Part shown: piece after piece, positions 11,561-22,286 of the stretch
Numbering within the stretch: position 1 is the stretch's first letter
Layout: every line of letters starts with the position of its first letter
Assembly: GCA_905221605.1 (NCBI GenBank)
Contig: CAJNDS010002228.1
Span: 461,344-525,343, forward strand
Length of the DNA: 64,000 bases
Reading direction: 5' to 3'
Source of the DNA: Symbiodinium natans
Lineage: Eukaryota; Sar; Dinophyceae; Suessiales; Symbiodiniaceae
Made by a program: the position numbers and the translations under genes
Notes under the pieces: model-generated
What the model saw: the letters and a program-made list of their open reading frames with translations, nothing else
Told to the model about the DNA's origin: nothing
Database searches by the model: none

Positions 11561-12781
11561 ATGTCGCAGCCAAACCGACCACACCGGCGTGCAGCGCGGT
11601 TGTCCGCACATCTGTGCCCGTTGTCTCGGAGAGATGAGCGCGGAGCCTGTGGATGCAACACGCCTCGCCATCAGAGCTTGGTTCCACAGATCTGCCGCAA
11701 TGATCCGGCAACAGGCTACAGCTGGAGGGAGGTTCATGATGACCTCGAGGCGGGCACCTATGCAGGATGCTATGGTTGGGACCATGCTGCCTACTGGGGC
11801 ATCTCTGAGGCTAAAGCTGGTGTCGACTTGAAGGAGTGGTACAAGACACGAACAGAAGCTGAGTTCTACTTGCCAGAGTTCAAGGAGCTCATTGATGATC
11901 CGGCGACCCGAAAGGATTGGGATCGCATCTCAACCTTTGACCCCTTGGGCATGACGGCTCATCCTCCCACCATTGCTGCTTGCAAAGCCAAGCTGGACAT
12001 TCCAGAGCTCAAGAACTTGCGCATGGACGGGGAGATTGTGTTACCGTCGAACGAGATCGTTACGTCGAAGTGTGCAATCAGCTATGCCTGGAATATTCCT
12101 CTCATGGCAGACAGGGTGGGCCTCAGCGAGCAGGAGCTGCGAGAGGCACTGCATAAGTTCTCCCATGACAGCCGGCTACTGGATCCCAAGGTGAAAACCT
12201 ACCTTCCAGCCGTGGGCGGCCTCACCATTTACACTTTCGGTGACGCACGAAAGCTGAAGGATGAAAAGACGGAGGTTTGCGTACGTGTTCATGACGAGTG
12301 CATAGGTTCCGATGTCTTCGGGAGTGACATTTGCAGCTGCCGGCCCTACCTGATTTTTGCATTGCGTGAGGCTGTCGAGTGTGCTCAACGGGGCGGGGTC
12401 GGTGTCGTCATCTACTTCAGGAAAGAGGGACGAAGCCTTGGTGAGGTGATCAAGTTCCGGGTGTACAACGCCCGTGTGAATCAAGACGGTGGTGACCGCC
12501 CAGAGATGTACTTCCACCACACCGAGGCCATCGCAGGCATACGAGATGCTCGATTCCAGACCATGATGCCGGATGCTTTGAACTGGATGGGGATCCGACG
12601 CATTGATCTTCTGTGTTCCATGAGCAATGAGAAGTATGAGGCAATCACCGGTGCTGGCATCCGGGTCATGAAGAGAGTTGACCTTCCCGACAACTACATC
12701 AAGGACAGTATGCGGGTCGAGCTTGACGCCAAGATTGCAAGCGGATACCACTCTGACAAAGTGGAGGGCGAGTCTAGCTGA
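11561..12781 (+). CDS. GTP cyclohydrolase II-like protein, Urc1 (uracil catabolism) type
   Basis: The frame stays open from about 11450 to TGA at 12781. The first in-frame ATG is at 11561 (406 codons), but the first 40-50 residues are basic and low in family likeness, so the true start may come from an upstream exon. Seen: HDECIGSDVFGSDICSCRPY about 243 residues in, with the C-x10-C-x-C zinc ligands of GTP cyclohydrolase II; YFRKEGRSLGE, the counterpart of the catalytic EGRGIG region; LNWMGIRRIDLLCSMSN; and a C-terminus ending in ASGYHSD. The SDVFGSDIC and VIKFRVYNAR versions match the longer Urc1-like subfamily from bacteria and fungi better than riboflavin-pathway RibA. In yeast that family acts in the URC pathway of uracil breakdown; true RibA converts GTP to a diaminopyrimidine. 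No intron is needed, which is unusual beside its 14-exon neighbour. Confidence 0.85.
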   Translation: MSQPNRPHRRAARLSAHLCPLSRRDERGACGCNTPRHQSLVPQICRNDPATGYSWREVHDDLEAGTYAGCYGWDHAAYWGISEAKAGVDLKEWYKTRTEAEFYLPEFKELIDDPATRKDWDRISTFDPLGMTAHPPTIAACKAKLDIPELKNLRMDGEIVLPSNEIVTSKCAISYAWNIPLMADRVGLSEQELREALHKFSHDSRLLDPKVKTYLPAVGGLTIYTFGDARKLKDEKTEVCVRVHDECIGSDVFGSDICSCRPYLIFALREAVECAQRGGVGVVIYFRKEGRSLGEVIKFRVYNARVNQDGGDRPEMYFHHTEAIAGIRDARFQTMMPDALNWMGIRRIDLLCSMSNEKYEAITGAGIRVMKRVDLPDNYIKDSMRVELDAKIASGYHSDKVEGESS

Positions 12782-14442
12782 GGAGTACTTGGTAACCCAA
12801 TGCTCTGTTGAGGCATAGTGCTGGTCCTGGGCTCCACACACAGTTTCTGCTTTTGCCTGGCTGCTTTTGATCAGCATTCCGCACGTCGATGCGCCTAATT
12901 GGGGCGGTCTCGTGCGGCAGTTATCGCTGTCGCGCGTTCATGATGTGTAAGGAGCAAGGGCTCCTTGCACTGCACCGCGCTTCCTGGAAGGCATGCGATG
13001 GTATGCGCCAGACGTAAATGTCTCTGAACGTCTCCTTGTGGGACTGCGGAAAATTGCGTGGAATGACCATGTACCATTGGGACATTAGAGAGGCGGCAAG
13101 TCAACCCAAACCGAGTCCATCCTAGTTATGTAAATGGAGTGTGTGGATCGAGCCTGTCGTGTTCAGCTGAGAAGCAGACCACGATGAATGAACCGAGTGG
13201 CTATGACACGCATGGCTACCAAGGATCGGAACTGTTGCCATTGACATGGCAGGTGTTGCCAAAGACCGGCCACACCCCTAGCGCAATCTTTGCCGTAAAG
13301 TGCACTTCCAGTCGCATTGCCTACAGCAGGGCTTGATTGCGCAAAGCTGTGTGCTTCTACTAGGACCGGGGGCCAACGATCCCGACTGGTCCCGAATTGA
13401 GTCCATCGATCGAGTGGAAAAAATCACACCAGGAACTGTCGGAAGACTGTTTGTGCGCAACCTTAATCCTTCAGTGTCACAAGTGGCAAGCCCTGTAGCC
13501 ACATGTCTTCCTTGGCATATGCACATTCCAGTTGCTTGAACTGCCGGCAAATGCCAGTCTCTCCAGAAGGTGCGTGTGTGTCAAGAAAGTGCCGCCAACA
13601 GTTCGTCAAGCCTGACAAACATGAGTCCGAGTCACAGGGGCATTCCAGTTCAGTATTTTCGCTCTTGGCATGCTCCCACATCATCCAGCGCCAGGAGGTA
13701 TGGCGCCAAGAGAAAGTTCCCAAGAAGAATCCAACACGAGATTCTCCATAGAGGTGTAAGTAATGGAGACATGGATTGCAGCGCCTGCGCCGGCCAGCAG
13801 CAGTCCCGTCGCACGCTGGCGCTTGGAGCATCTCGTCATCATTTCGTCCATGCAGCAAAAGGTGGGCGGGGCTAGAGAGAGGAACTGGTTATGCCCAACT
13901 TCTAAGGAGGTTTGGTATACACAGTAAACAAGGGTGCAACCAGGCTCAAGGACAAGCAACCAAGTGGCAGGGCTATACTTGTACGACAATTATAGAGAAG
14001 TTGTTCTCATGCAGGCATTTTGCGGATCGTCAGTGGACTGAATAAGGCACCATTTGGATTTGGAGCGTGCTTGCGCAGTGCTTGAGGCGACAGCTGCGCA
14101 TCGAAGAAGAAGCATCATGCTACAAAGCGGTGCCACACGAGATGGAGAGATACGCATCTCGGGTGATGAGTTTGTTGTTTCTTGGTGCTTTGCAGTGGGA
14201 TCATTCGGCATTGGCTCTGTCAATAACGCGATGCGTCATCGCCCCATCATGTTTGGAGAAGGCGCCCAATGGCTGTGCATTTGTGTGTGTGTGTGTGTAC
14301 GCGCAGCATCGTGCAGCGTGGCACTTCCCCAACAACAATCAATAGTTTTCATGCTGTGAACGCGGCATGCGGTGTTCTATGAGGCATTCTTTAGGGACGG
14401 GCGATCGTAACGCACATCCCTCACCCTGCCCTGAGAAGCGCT
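12782..14442. other. Intergenic region, no gene recognised
   Basis: Several overlapping open frames of 65-130 codons on both strands, none with a known motif. A GT microsatellite lies at 14280-14299. The first part should hold the 3' end of the Urc1-like transcript. Confidence 0.45.
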
Positions 14443-14502
14443 TATAAAGGAAGGCCCTCCCCTCAACCGTCAACACTCTCACCGCCCAGCTTCCAGGCAA
14501 TC
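14443..14502 (+). promoter_or_regulatory. Candidate 5' region: TATA-like box and trans-splice acceptor
   Basis: TATAAA at 14443-14448 lies 55 bases before ATG 14503. Just before the ATG is a pyrimidine-rich stretch ending in CTTCCAG (AG at 14495-14496), a plausible acceptor for dinoflagellate spliced-leader trans-splicing that would leave a leader of only a few bases. Dinoflagellate promoters usually lack a TATA box, so the TATAAA may be chance. This is inference from position only. Confidence 0.3.
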
Positions 14503-17500
14503 ATGGCATTGCCATTCACCGCAGGCGTGCTAGCTGCGCGACGTCGCGCGCTGCGACGACCTCGGCGAGTGACGATGTATCAGGTGGGGAGGGTTTTGTT
14601 GGGTTTGGGTGGCCTCGGGCTTTTGCTATCTTCCCATCGGAATCGCCCAGGCGAAAAGAGCGCGCGCACTTGTTCGCAGCCAGACGTAGCCAGGCTTCAA
14701 CTCGAGATTCTCCCCTCCTCGCCCTGAATCCCTTCACTTCTAATTCTAGTTGCCGGAACTTGTGCTTGCGAGGCAGTGCAGCGAGCTTGGTGCAACCTCC
14801 CGCCCAACTATAATTGGGACATATGCACTCAGCAGAACTATGCAGAGAGCGAGCCGGTGATCATCCCTGGCAAGTTGGAAGGCCATGCTTTGCGGGCTTA
14901 CTGTGCATTACATATTTGGTGTCCACGATCGTGTCAGTTACAGAAGCCAGGATGCGAAAGTGTGATGATCCATGCCGTTGTTCTGCAGACACTTGGTGTA
15001 GATGTGCACCCATCAGGGCCTGCGGTCTCCCCATACTTTGTTGTCTTAAGAATGTTGAGGGAGAGCAGGAGCCCGCAAACTCGTCGACAGCGCCTACCAT
15101 GGGTATTACACCCGTGAACGGCAGCGGTTTCAGGATGACTTGGTCACCCACCTTGTGGAAAACAACGGCCGGCCACGACAAGCACCAATGCTGCTGCCCC
15201 CTGGTTGAGGTTGGTCAGTGGAAAGTTCACTGAAATACAGTAGCAGCACGAAATATGGTTCACTCATATCACAACTGCTTCGTGCAAGGTTTACCGCCGG
15301 AGCCATGGGCGTGGGCAAGACCTTTGTGATAAACTGGCTCAGGGACAACGGCATCTTATCGGTTGCGGATTTTGTGAAGATCAACCCGGACAAGCTCGCC
15401 AAGCAGCTGCCAGAGTGGGTAGGAGCCTGGGTTACTGTTCAGCGGTCTGAGACAGCCTAGGAAAGCGAATATGGGGGGTTTACGAAAATTAGGGGTGCCT
15501 TATTGGGGTCTTAAACCGAATTATTGGGAATGCAGCAGTGACGGGAAAGATAGCGACTCGGCTAGCGGCTAAGTGGCCTTCGGATATGGTCTGCTGCTGC
15601 CGGCGTCAAGTACAGCACAGCAAAACCAAGGATATGATGCATACGATCACTCCAGTGCCGCAGTTATGACTCGGTTGGAGGCTGGCTACCTCAGTGAGCT
15701 GACCTTGCTATATGCGCTCCAACAGAGGCGCAACATCTTGGTGGACAGCTCTTTACGGCATGGCACAAGTTCTTACGCATAGCACGATTTTGTTGTTTCG
15801 ACGGTTTGGTGTAACACGTGCTTTCCTCATATTCTACAGCTCATTTATTTGCTTGCTTTATTGAGGCAAGTGGTACTCCCGAGTGCTGCAGAAGATTCGG
15901 GAGAAGCTTGACGACGTGACCGTCGTCCTTATGTACATCCACGCCTGTGAAGAAACGGTTTATCAGAGAGCTGTCGAACGTGGACACAATGGTCGGGCTG
16001 TGAGCCCTGCAGAGGTCGCCGATTCTCTTGAAAAGCTTCCTCGAGCTCTCCAGAAGCTCCTGCCATACACCGACTCGTTCATCCAAGTCAACAATAACTT
16101 CGATGAGCCACAGGTGACATCTGTTTGTCAACAGCTGCGGGGCGAAGACACCTCCTCCTGCCAAGTCTCAGAGGACATCGAGTCGATGGGCGAAGTGGGC
16201 TGGTCCGGTGTTTCTGGCGTGTTGCAGCAAGCTCGTGGCGGGGAGCCAGCAGAGCCTTTGCCCGAGCCTCCGGCCATTCTTCCCGCTTCGGGATCCTCGC
16301 AGCCAAAACCCATGAGCACCCTGTTCCACACCATTGCCTTTGCCGCCACGAAACACAAGCACCAAACCCGCAAGAACCCCCAGAAGACCCCTTACATCAA
16401 TCACCCACTGGCCGTCGCCCGCATCCTCGCTGAAGTGGGCATCCGCGACCTGCCCACACTGCAGGCGGCACTGCTGCATGACACGTTGGAGGACCAGATG
16501 CGCATGTGTTCAGCTGCTACAATGGCTGTAAACACCTTCGGACTTCGCTGCAATGTACTTGGCAAAAATGTAGATTGTAGACATGTGTACATGCAAATGC
16601 AGACAGTATATTATGTATATGAATCTATATATACGTATGCTCACATGTATTTGGTACATGTGCCTGAATGCATGCCCACAGAGGGGGACCGGGAGACAGA
16701 GAGAGAGAGAGAGAGATAGGAGAGAAAGAAAAAGAAAGAAGTAAAGACAGCAAAAGAAAAGAGAGAGTGAATGAATGCATGAAATGAATGAATGAAAGAA
16801 AGAAAGGAATGAATGAATGAATGAGTGAAATGAAATGAAGCGAAATGGAGTGAAGTGAAATGGAATGAAGTGACATGAAATGAAATGAAATGAAGTGGAA
16901 CGAAATGAAGTGAAGTGAAATGAAATGAAATGAAATACAATGAACGAAAAACAGACAGCGAATGGATTCGCAGTTTCATATAACGGACGATCACTTTCAG
17001 TCTCTCTCGGGCTCTCTCTCTCTCTCTCTCTCTTTTGTACGAAGCAGAGAATGCGAAGGCAGACATAGGTGGATGGCTATACAGTCGACGCAGTAGCTGA
17101 TGCCGGTGTTCTATATGTGGGCTCAGACCTGCATTATATACATTCGCCAAAGTTCCAGGTAGGCGTCTCTCGTCTTTCCTTCTGGCATGTGTCCTACATT
17201 CTAGCCTTTCAAGACATTCTTCACGCGGTGGGCAGCCTCGCTTGGACAGACACAGGCTTGTCGTGCAGTGTGATGAAGTGGCCAAACGATGACAACCACC
17301 CCATGGAGTCGCATGTCGTTTGTTTTGGCAGGGAAAGCCTCGGAAGAGCTGAGTGCAGAGCGATTCATCCTGAATTCTGCTCGCCTGATGCATGATTAGA
17401 ATATTCGAAGTCCTCAAGCCACCGCTGCCTAACCTTAAGACTTAAGAATCATCCAAGAACCTGTTGCCAGGACACCGACACTAGCGCCGCCGAACTCAGT

Positions 17501-20008
17501 GCCACGTTTGGCGAGCAGGTGGGCCACTGAGCTCCAGGGATCGTGTGCGAAGTGGTTGCAGGGGGCAGAAACTGTGAGCCGTTGCGCCTCTGATCATACA
17601 TCGTACAGTAGCCAGGTGTGGTCGCCGGAAGAGGGTTTTCTGAGGGCGATACTTGCAAGCGCTGGGCTAGTGATTTCCAAGATGCACATAGAAGTAGGAG
17701 AACAAGAGGGACAAAGTGCTGGGGACAGCGCAATCTACCTGGAAAGAGGTGCGGGAGCTCGTGGATTCACTCACTGATGACGTGACCTGTCTCACGAAAC
17801 CAGGGCCTTAGAAAGGATCCGGTATCGAGACACCTCAGTTGGATGTCAGAAGAGGCCGTGGGCCATGATGCGACACGTCCCCTCCCATTCTCCTGATCCC
17901 CGGTTGTGACACCCTAAGCCCTAACCCTAAACTCTAAACCCTAAACCCTAGAAGGGCTGCGAGACTGCTAGGCGGCACAAACCCTAGGGGGCATCCTGCA
18001 CCACCTCTGGCCCCAGAAGTTAAGGCAGCGTCCGAAGGGAAGACTTGGCTCTGGGGTTCCCAGAAGGAAGCGCCAGAAGAACTACTCTAGGGCATTCTAG
18101 GGCTAAACAAATGGAATGGGGCTTTGAGGGTTATTATGGTACAAATTTTAAGGGACCATCAGGGAATGCGGTTCGTAATTAAACCCTAAACCCAAACCAC
18201 GAGTTCTACGGACCGCGCTTGAGTTACCAGGACCAACGAGTCTTTTTCTGATGACAGACTACCCGAAACCTTGCCTGCGTGTGCGCTTGAGAGTCGAAAC
18301 CCTCAACCCTAAACCCTGTTAAGACATCGAACTCGAAGTCGCCCTGCGATGCGGACTCGCCCCAGCTGTGCAGGAGGGAAAGAAACCCTAAACCCTAAAC
18401 CCTAAACCCTAAACCCTAAACCCTGTTACTCTGAAAAGCCCAAGGACAGCCTGCGACCAGTCCACAAGAAGCTTGTCCAGCTCCGGAGTGCTGGGAACTT
18501 GCCACCCAAGGCTGCCCCGTTGGGTCTGTTTAGGGTTTAGGGTTTAGAGGGTTTAGGGTATATAGGGTTTAGGGTATGTATATATAGGGTTTAGGGTTTT
18601 AGAGTCTAGGGTTTAGGTGTTCTCTTGCGGAAATGAGCACCTCTTTGATGGTGCTGTTCAGGGATTCAAAAGGGTCTGGAACTTTTGAAGTCTCCAAGCT
18701 GCATGGCACCATGATGCGCCATTCCACATGTAGCGTGAGTGGGCCATATATGTCCTTCTGCGTGACATTCGCCTGCACACGGCAAGTTTGCAAACCTCTC
18801 AGGCGAAGCTCGTGCGCATTGCAGACAAGCTACACAACGTGTGGGATCTTGGGCAGCGAAATTTTCAGTGGATCACAAGAAACCCGGGCAACAGCCAGGG
18901 CGAGAATTGTTGAGTTTTCGGCAGAAGCCGTGCAGATGCTTTTGCCTCAAGCGCCATGTTGAACAACAATACACACTTTCCAGCCATTCAAGCTTCCTCA
19001 TGACCAGCTTCAGGATCTGGTGCATCACGGCATTCCGTCCTGGCCCAAGGAGAGCACTTAGGGGGCTATCTTGCCACAGGATTTGATTGTTGTTGTCTTT
19101 TCCTTTCTGCCCGCCCACCGGCTGCCTGCCTGGAAAGGATTAGAATGGGCGGGTTTAATTCGGGCAGGGGCTTGCGCTCAACAAGGCACCTGGCTGCGAA
19201 TCAAAAACTCTGCATCCTGTTAGATTTTGAGGCTGCCATGTGAAGCAGTCGCGAATACGGGAGTTCGTGCCTGCAAGGAGCGCACGGAGAGGTACATCGC
19301 CTGGGCAGCTTGGCAGCGGCTGCCGTTTAAGACAAGCCGCCATGACGGTAGTTTCCATGTAACTAGGCATCGCTCGGCCTTGTCTTGAAACGCCCTGCGA
19401 TATACTCGTATGAACCATGAATATGTATATGTAATATAAAAATATATATATATATGTATGTATGTATGTATGCATATGTATATGTATATGTATATACTTT
19501 TGTGCACACATTCATATTTACAGTCATACACATATATACAGAGAATACATGCATAAGATATATGTATATATATGTATACATAGATATGTTGAAGAGCTGA
19601 GGCCTGCGAGATGGTGGCCGCTCTGGAAGGGACACACACAGTTCCTCTCGCCTTGAATGATCCCCTCCCCCCATTTGATCTCCTCCCAGTGCTATGCTGT
19701 GTTTCTGTGATGTCTCCGAGGCTTTGGAGGAACGATTCCATGCGGAAGTTTCACTCCCTGCTGGCTACGAGCTGGGTGACTGGGAACGATTCGCTCAAGA
19801 ACAGATGAGGCCCGCAGCTCCCACCTTGCCATGCTCGGGGGGGGGGGGGGGGGTTGGACATGAAGAGGTGAGTAAGCATGAACCTGCAATCATCGGGGAA
19901 CGGCTGCAAAGACCGCCTGTGTGCCCGACTTTCAGTAGGCACTTGGAAGATTGGGAGCACGTGCATGTGGATGACAACGCGGTGCCGCAGCTGCAAGAAG
20001 GCATTTAA
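14503..20008 (+). CDS. Zeta-type P-loop kinase fused to MESH1/HDDC3-type (p)ppGpp phosphohydrolase, 14 exons
   Basis: Model exons: 14503-14583, 14773-14869, 15069-15171, 15289-15422, 15631-15762, 15866-16491, 17471-17518, 17749-17781, 18439-18510, 18803-18844, 19014-19049, 19278-19304, 19602-19640, 19721-20008. All phases close; about 585 residues if exon 14 runs to its stop. Residues 1-27 are Arg-rich, perhaps a targeting peptide. The kinase domain has Walker A GAMGVGKT (about 98-105) followed by a zeta-family region with an Asp (VKINPD). A Pro/Glu-rich linker follows. The hydrolase domain starts near Met332, the usual position for a stand-alone MESH1 start. Its metal ligands are His362 (YINHP), His387-Asp388 (LLHDTLED) and Asp450 (KLVRIADK), spaced close to those of MESH1. 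MESH1 enzymes remove the 3' diphosphate of ppGpp and also dephosphorylate NADPH. Zeta-family kinases phosphorylate small substrates such as UDP-N-acetylglucosamine in bacteria; no toxin role is implied here. Weakest points: exon 1, the exon 8/9 junction and the tail after about residue 500. Confidence 0.75.
16492..17470 (+). other. Intron 6 of the kinase-MESH1 gene, packed with simple repeats
   Basis: The longest intron of the model, 979 nt, opens with GA (GAG|GACCAG) and closes with CCAG|GAC. It contains a GA tract (16695-16717), GAATGAATG and GAAATGAAGTG-type pentamer and tetramer satellites (about 16720-16945), and a CT tract (17011-17033). The exons on either side join in frame through the HD-motif region of MESH1. 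Confidence 0.6.
17910..17951 (-). repeat. Telomere-like array inside intron 8 of the kinase-MESH1 gene
   Basis: CCCTAAA-type units, partly degenerate, on the plus strand. The same intron (17782-18438) also carries short pieces at 18180-18196 and 18300-18317 and a good array at 18384-18425. Confidence 0.85.
18384..18425 (-). repeat. Telomere-like array (CCCTAAA)n in intron 8
   Basis: Six perfect CCCTAAA units that end only 14 bases before exon 9 of the kinase-MESH1 model. Confidence 0.9.
18529..18618 (+). repeat. Telomere-like array mixed with TATA in intron 9
   Basis: TTTAGGG units interrupted by GTATATATAG insertions. It is oriented opposite to the array in intron 8 of the same gene, with exon 9 (18439-18510) between them. 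Confidence 0.85.
19434..19600. repeat. TA/TATG microsatellite in intron 12
   Basis: TATATATG and ATGTATGT repeats, with an interrupted centre, lying between exons 12 and 13 of the kinase-MESH1 model. Open frames on both strands here are Tyr/Ile/His low-complexity only. Confidence 0.8.
19837..19853. repeat. G17 run within the last exon of the kinase-MESH1 model
   Basis: Seventeen consecutive G bases, translated as glycines if exon 14 is read to 20008. A length error here would change the frame after it, so the last 50 or so residues of the model are unreliable. Confidence 0.8.
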
Positions 20009-20487
20009 TTAAGCATGATCAGGCGTCGCGTGATCTTGAGGCAGGAAAGGCATGATCCCTATGGGTTAGTCGCTTTGTGGAATGCTCAAGCGACTACATC
20101 AAGTGTTGTACGTAGAGAGAGTCAGAAAACGTTTTGGTTCTTGTTGGCTGCATCATTTCTTGATTTCGTAAGACATGCAGCGGGATGAACTGGCGGAGCT
20201 TCGTCGGGCAGACATTTCAATGCTAAGCTGAATCCCAAGAACTCTGTGCGAGCTGGATCGAGCCCAAGGTCTCTGAACAAGCTCACACACCAGAGTTAGA
20301 TGAGCAGCGAGCAGTTCTGTCGCTTCTCAAGGCGGCAGAATATGCGACTTGGCAATCTAACCAACTCTTGCATGTATTGTTGACAGAGAGCAGAAATCGT
20401 GAAATTTGAGGGAATTGAGGGAGTGACCGAGTAGCTCAGTCAAGGCGTCATAGAGTCCAAACAGAGGTCGCAAGTCGAAATGGCTCC

Positions 20488-20690
20488 CAGCTCATTGACA
20501 GCGTGAAGTTTGCGTTGTTGCTCACCGAGTACGGCATAAAGGATCCGGAGACGCTGAAGGCAAGCAGGGCCAGCCGCAACTAGAGCCACTGGCGGATAAT
20601 AGCAGCAGCCTGACCTTGACGACCTTGCACTTGAGTTGCCCTTTGCACTTGAATTACGAACAGAGATGTCAGAATCAGAAATTTAGCCCC
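20488..20690 (+). CDS. Two probable coding exons, unidentified
   Basis: At 20488-20559 one frame encodes SVKFALLLTEYGIKDPETLK and is followed by GCAAGC, a possible GC donor. At about 20608-20681 another frame encodes DLDDLALELPFALELRTEM, ending in ESEI and a stop. Both are far more protein-like than their surroundings. They may be later exons of the kinase-MESH1 gene, whose tail is uncertain, or the start of another gene. No family was recognised. Confidence 0.3.
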
Positions 20691-21437
20691 ACGGGCATCC
20701 ATGAGCACCGTCATATCTCAGCCAGAGGGTCCATTTGTAGTACTATTATGGAATTAGGTATACCCAACAACCATACTCTCTGGGTCACTCCGCCGTCTAG
20801 CAGCGTTAGCAGCAAGCAGTCGAGGCGGGGCTTCTCCTCGGAACCGCCAACGGTCACGACCGTCCAGTTCTCAGCACTCAGCAATTGCAACGCTTGTTCC
20901 ATGTTCCATCATTTTCCGCTGGAGGGCGGGGCTGGGTCAGGGCTGAGTGGTTGAGGATCTTGCGGAAGTGTCCAGGGGTTGACATCCACATGATACACCC
21001 GTTGCTGGCAGACCCCCAGTCTATCCAGAGCACAAAATTCGTTCATTTCGTGCATTTACATGTATTTGTTCATGCGGTATTCTTACTGGCCCAGTGACGC
21101 GGTCGATCTGGATGTGCGAGCGCATGATTGACCGGACCAATAGACTGCACGGGTTAATTCTAATACTTCTAGGACCAGAGAATCTTGCCGTTTCTCTACT
21201 ATCATCATAAGTGAGCGAATGAATGAATATGCCGTTCGCATGAGATCAAATATTTTGCAATCACTAATTTCATTGCATTTTTTACGGGCTTTTCCCTAAT
21301 TATGCACGTTCTCTAGCTCATTTTCTGTCCTGGCAAAAGCCCTTAGTAACAAGATGGAAGATACTAGGGTTGCTGTAGCTCTGGAATTCTATTCATGTAC
21401 CCTTTCGGATGCACTCACGCTACCCATCCCAACCTAC

Positions 21438-21497
21438 GGGGGGTGGGGGGGGGGTGGGGGGGGGGGGGGTAAGGGGGGGGAGGGGGGGGGTAAGGGG
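21438..21497. repeat. G-rich tract
   Basis: Runs of 4 to 10 G broken by single T or A bases. It could form a G-quadruplex on the plus strand. It has no coding value. Confidence 0.85.
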
Positions 21498-21539
21498 GGA
21501 TCCAAAGCCTCGTCGCCTTCCGATGCCTCTAAGGAGTCA

Positions 21540-21660
21540 TTGCAAAGGAGTTTGGTAACGAGGTGGCGGACATACTTCGGGGCCTGGATGCCACATTCCC
21601 GAGTGTGGAAAGCAACCCAAAAGCCAATCGGACACTCGGCGTGCTTTGTGGTCAGAGTTT
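21540..21660 (+). CDS. Possible exon, unidentified
   Basis: An open frame encodes EFGNEVADILRGLDATFPSV, then an Asn/Lys-rich continuation. It lies directly downstream of a G-rich tract. A further coding-like stretch near 21825-21950 encodes LGKRLHELRKLQ and SPEDIEKFRTLPLAS. No domain was recognised, and the exon borders are not fixed. Confidence 0.25.
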
Positions 21661-22286
21661 GAGGGTTATTAGGATCTTGCCGTCTTGCAGCGTGGGCTTG
21701 TTGTGGAGTGCAAGACGCCGCAGTAACAGTAGCTTGGGGGAATGTCTGCGGGGAGTAGGCTCGAGTCTCTGGAGCACAACTCGAGAGACGCGTCCTGATA
21801 CTTGGGTGCAAGTTCGCCAAATTTGTGCAAGCAGAACTGAGGGTTTGCCTCGGCAAGCGCTTGCACGAGCTACGGAAGCTTCAGTGGGGGACATTGGCCT
21901 CTCCGGAGGACATTGAAAAATTCCGCACCCTGCCACTTGCAAGCAACGGGAGTATATGGCACGCACTCTCAAAGTTGGCGGTCATGCGTCAGTGCCACAA
22001 TGTACCACACGCTCGAAACTGAGGTTAGAGGAAACGCGAAGCGTCCGAACGATGCTGACAGGTTGCCATCCACAGCTCGAGGAGGTTCTTAGAGCCTGCA
22101 TGTATTCACTGTCCCAATCACTTAAGGGCAGATGCAGGCCCTTTGAGGAATGCTGCAAGGGCAGAGTTCTGGTGTGGAGCAAGTGCACAAGGGGGTTTGT
22201 AATCAAGCTCTGAAACCATGCTTCCCCCAGTAAAGCTGTCAGCCCACCGCAGCGAAGTTCAGTGAAGTCTGGGCATCCCCTCCGGA

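Noticed and set aside
12176-12877. A 233-codon minus-strand frame opposite the Urc1-like gene
   Set aside because: It is a shadow of the conserved plus-strand coding sequence and has no family likeness.
15289-16200. Bacterial toxin-antitoxin system
   Set aside because: The zeta-type domain is inside a spliced, multi-exon gene with no antitoxin-like partner. Related kinases occur in algae and plants without a toxin role.
16641-17417. A 258-codon minus-strand frame rich in His/Phe/Ser
   Set aside because: It is made by GAATG/GAAATG satellites inside intron 6 of the kinase-MESH1 gene.
19155-19741. Minus-strand Tyr/Ile-rich frames up to 173 codons
   Set aside because: They arise from TA/TATG microsatellites in intron 12, and the plus strand there has MESH1 exons.
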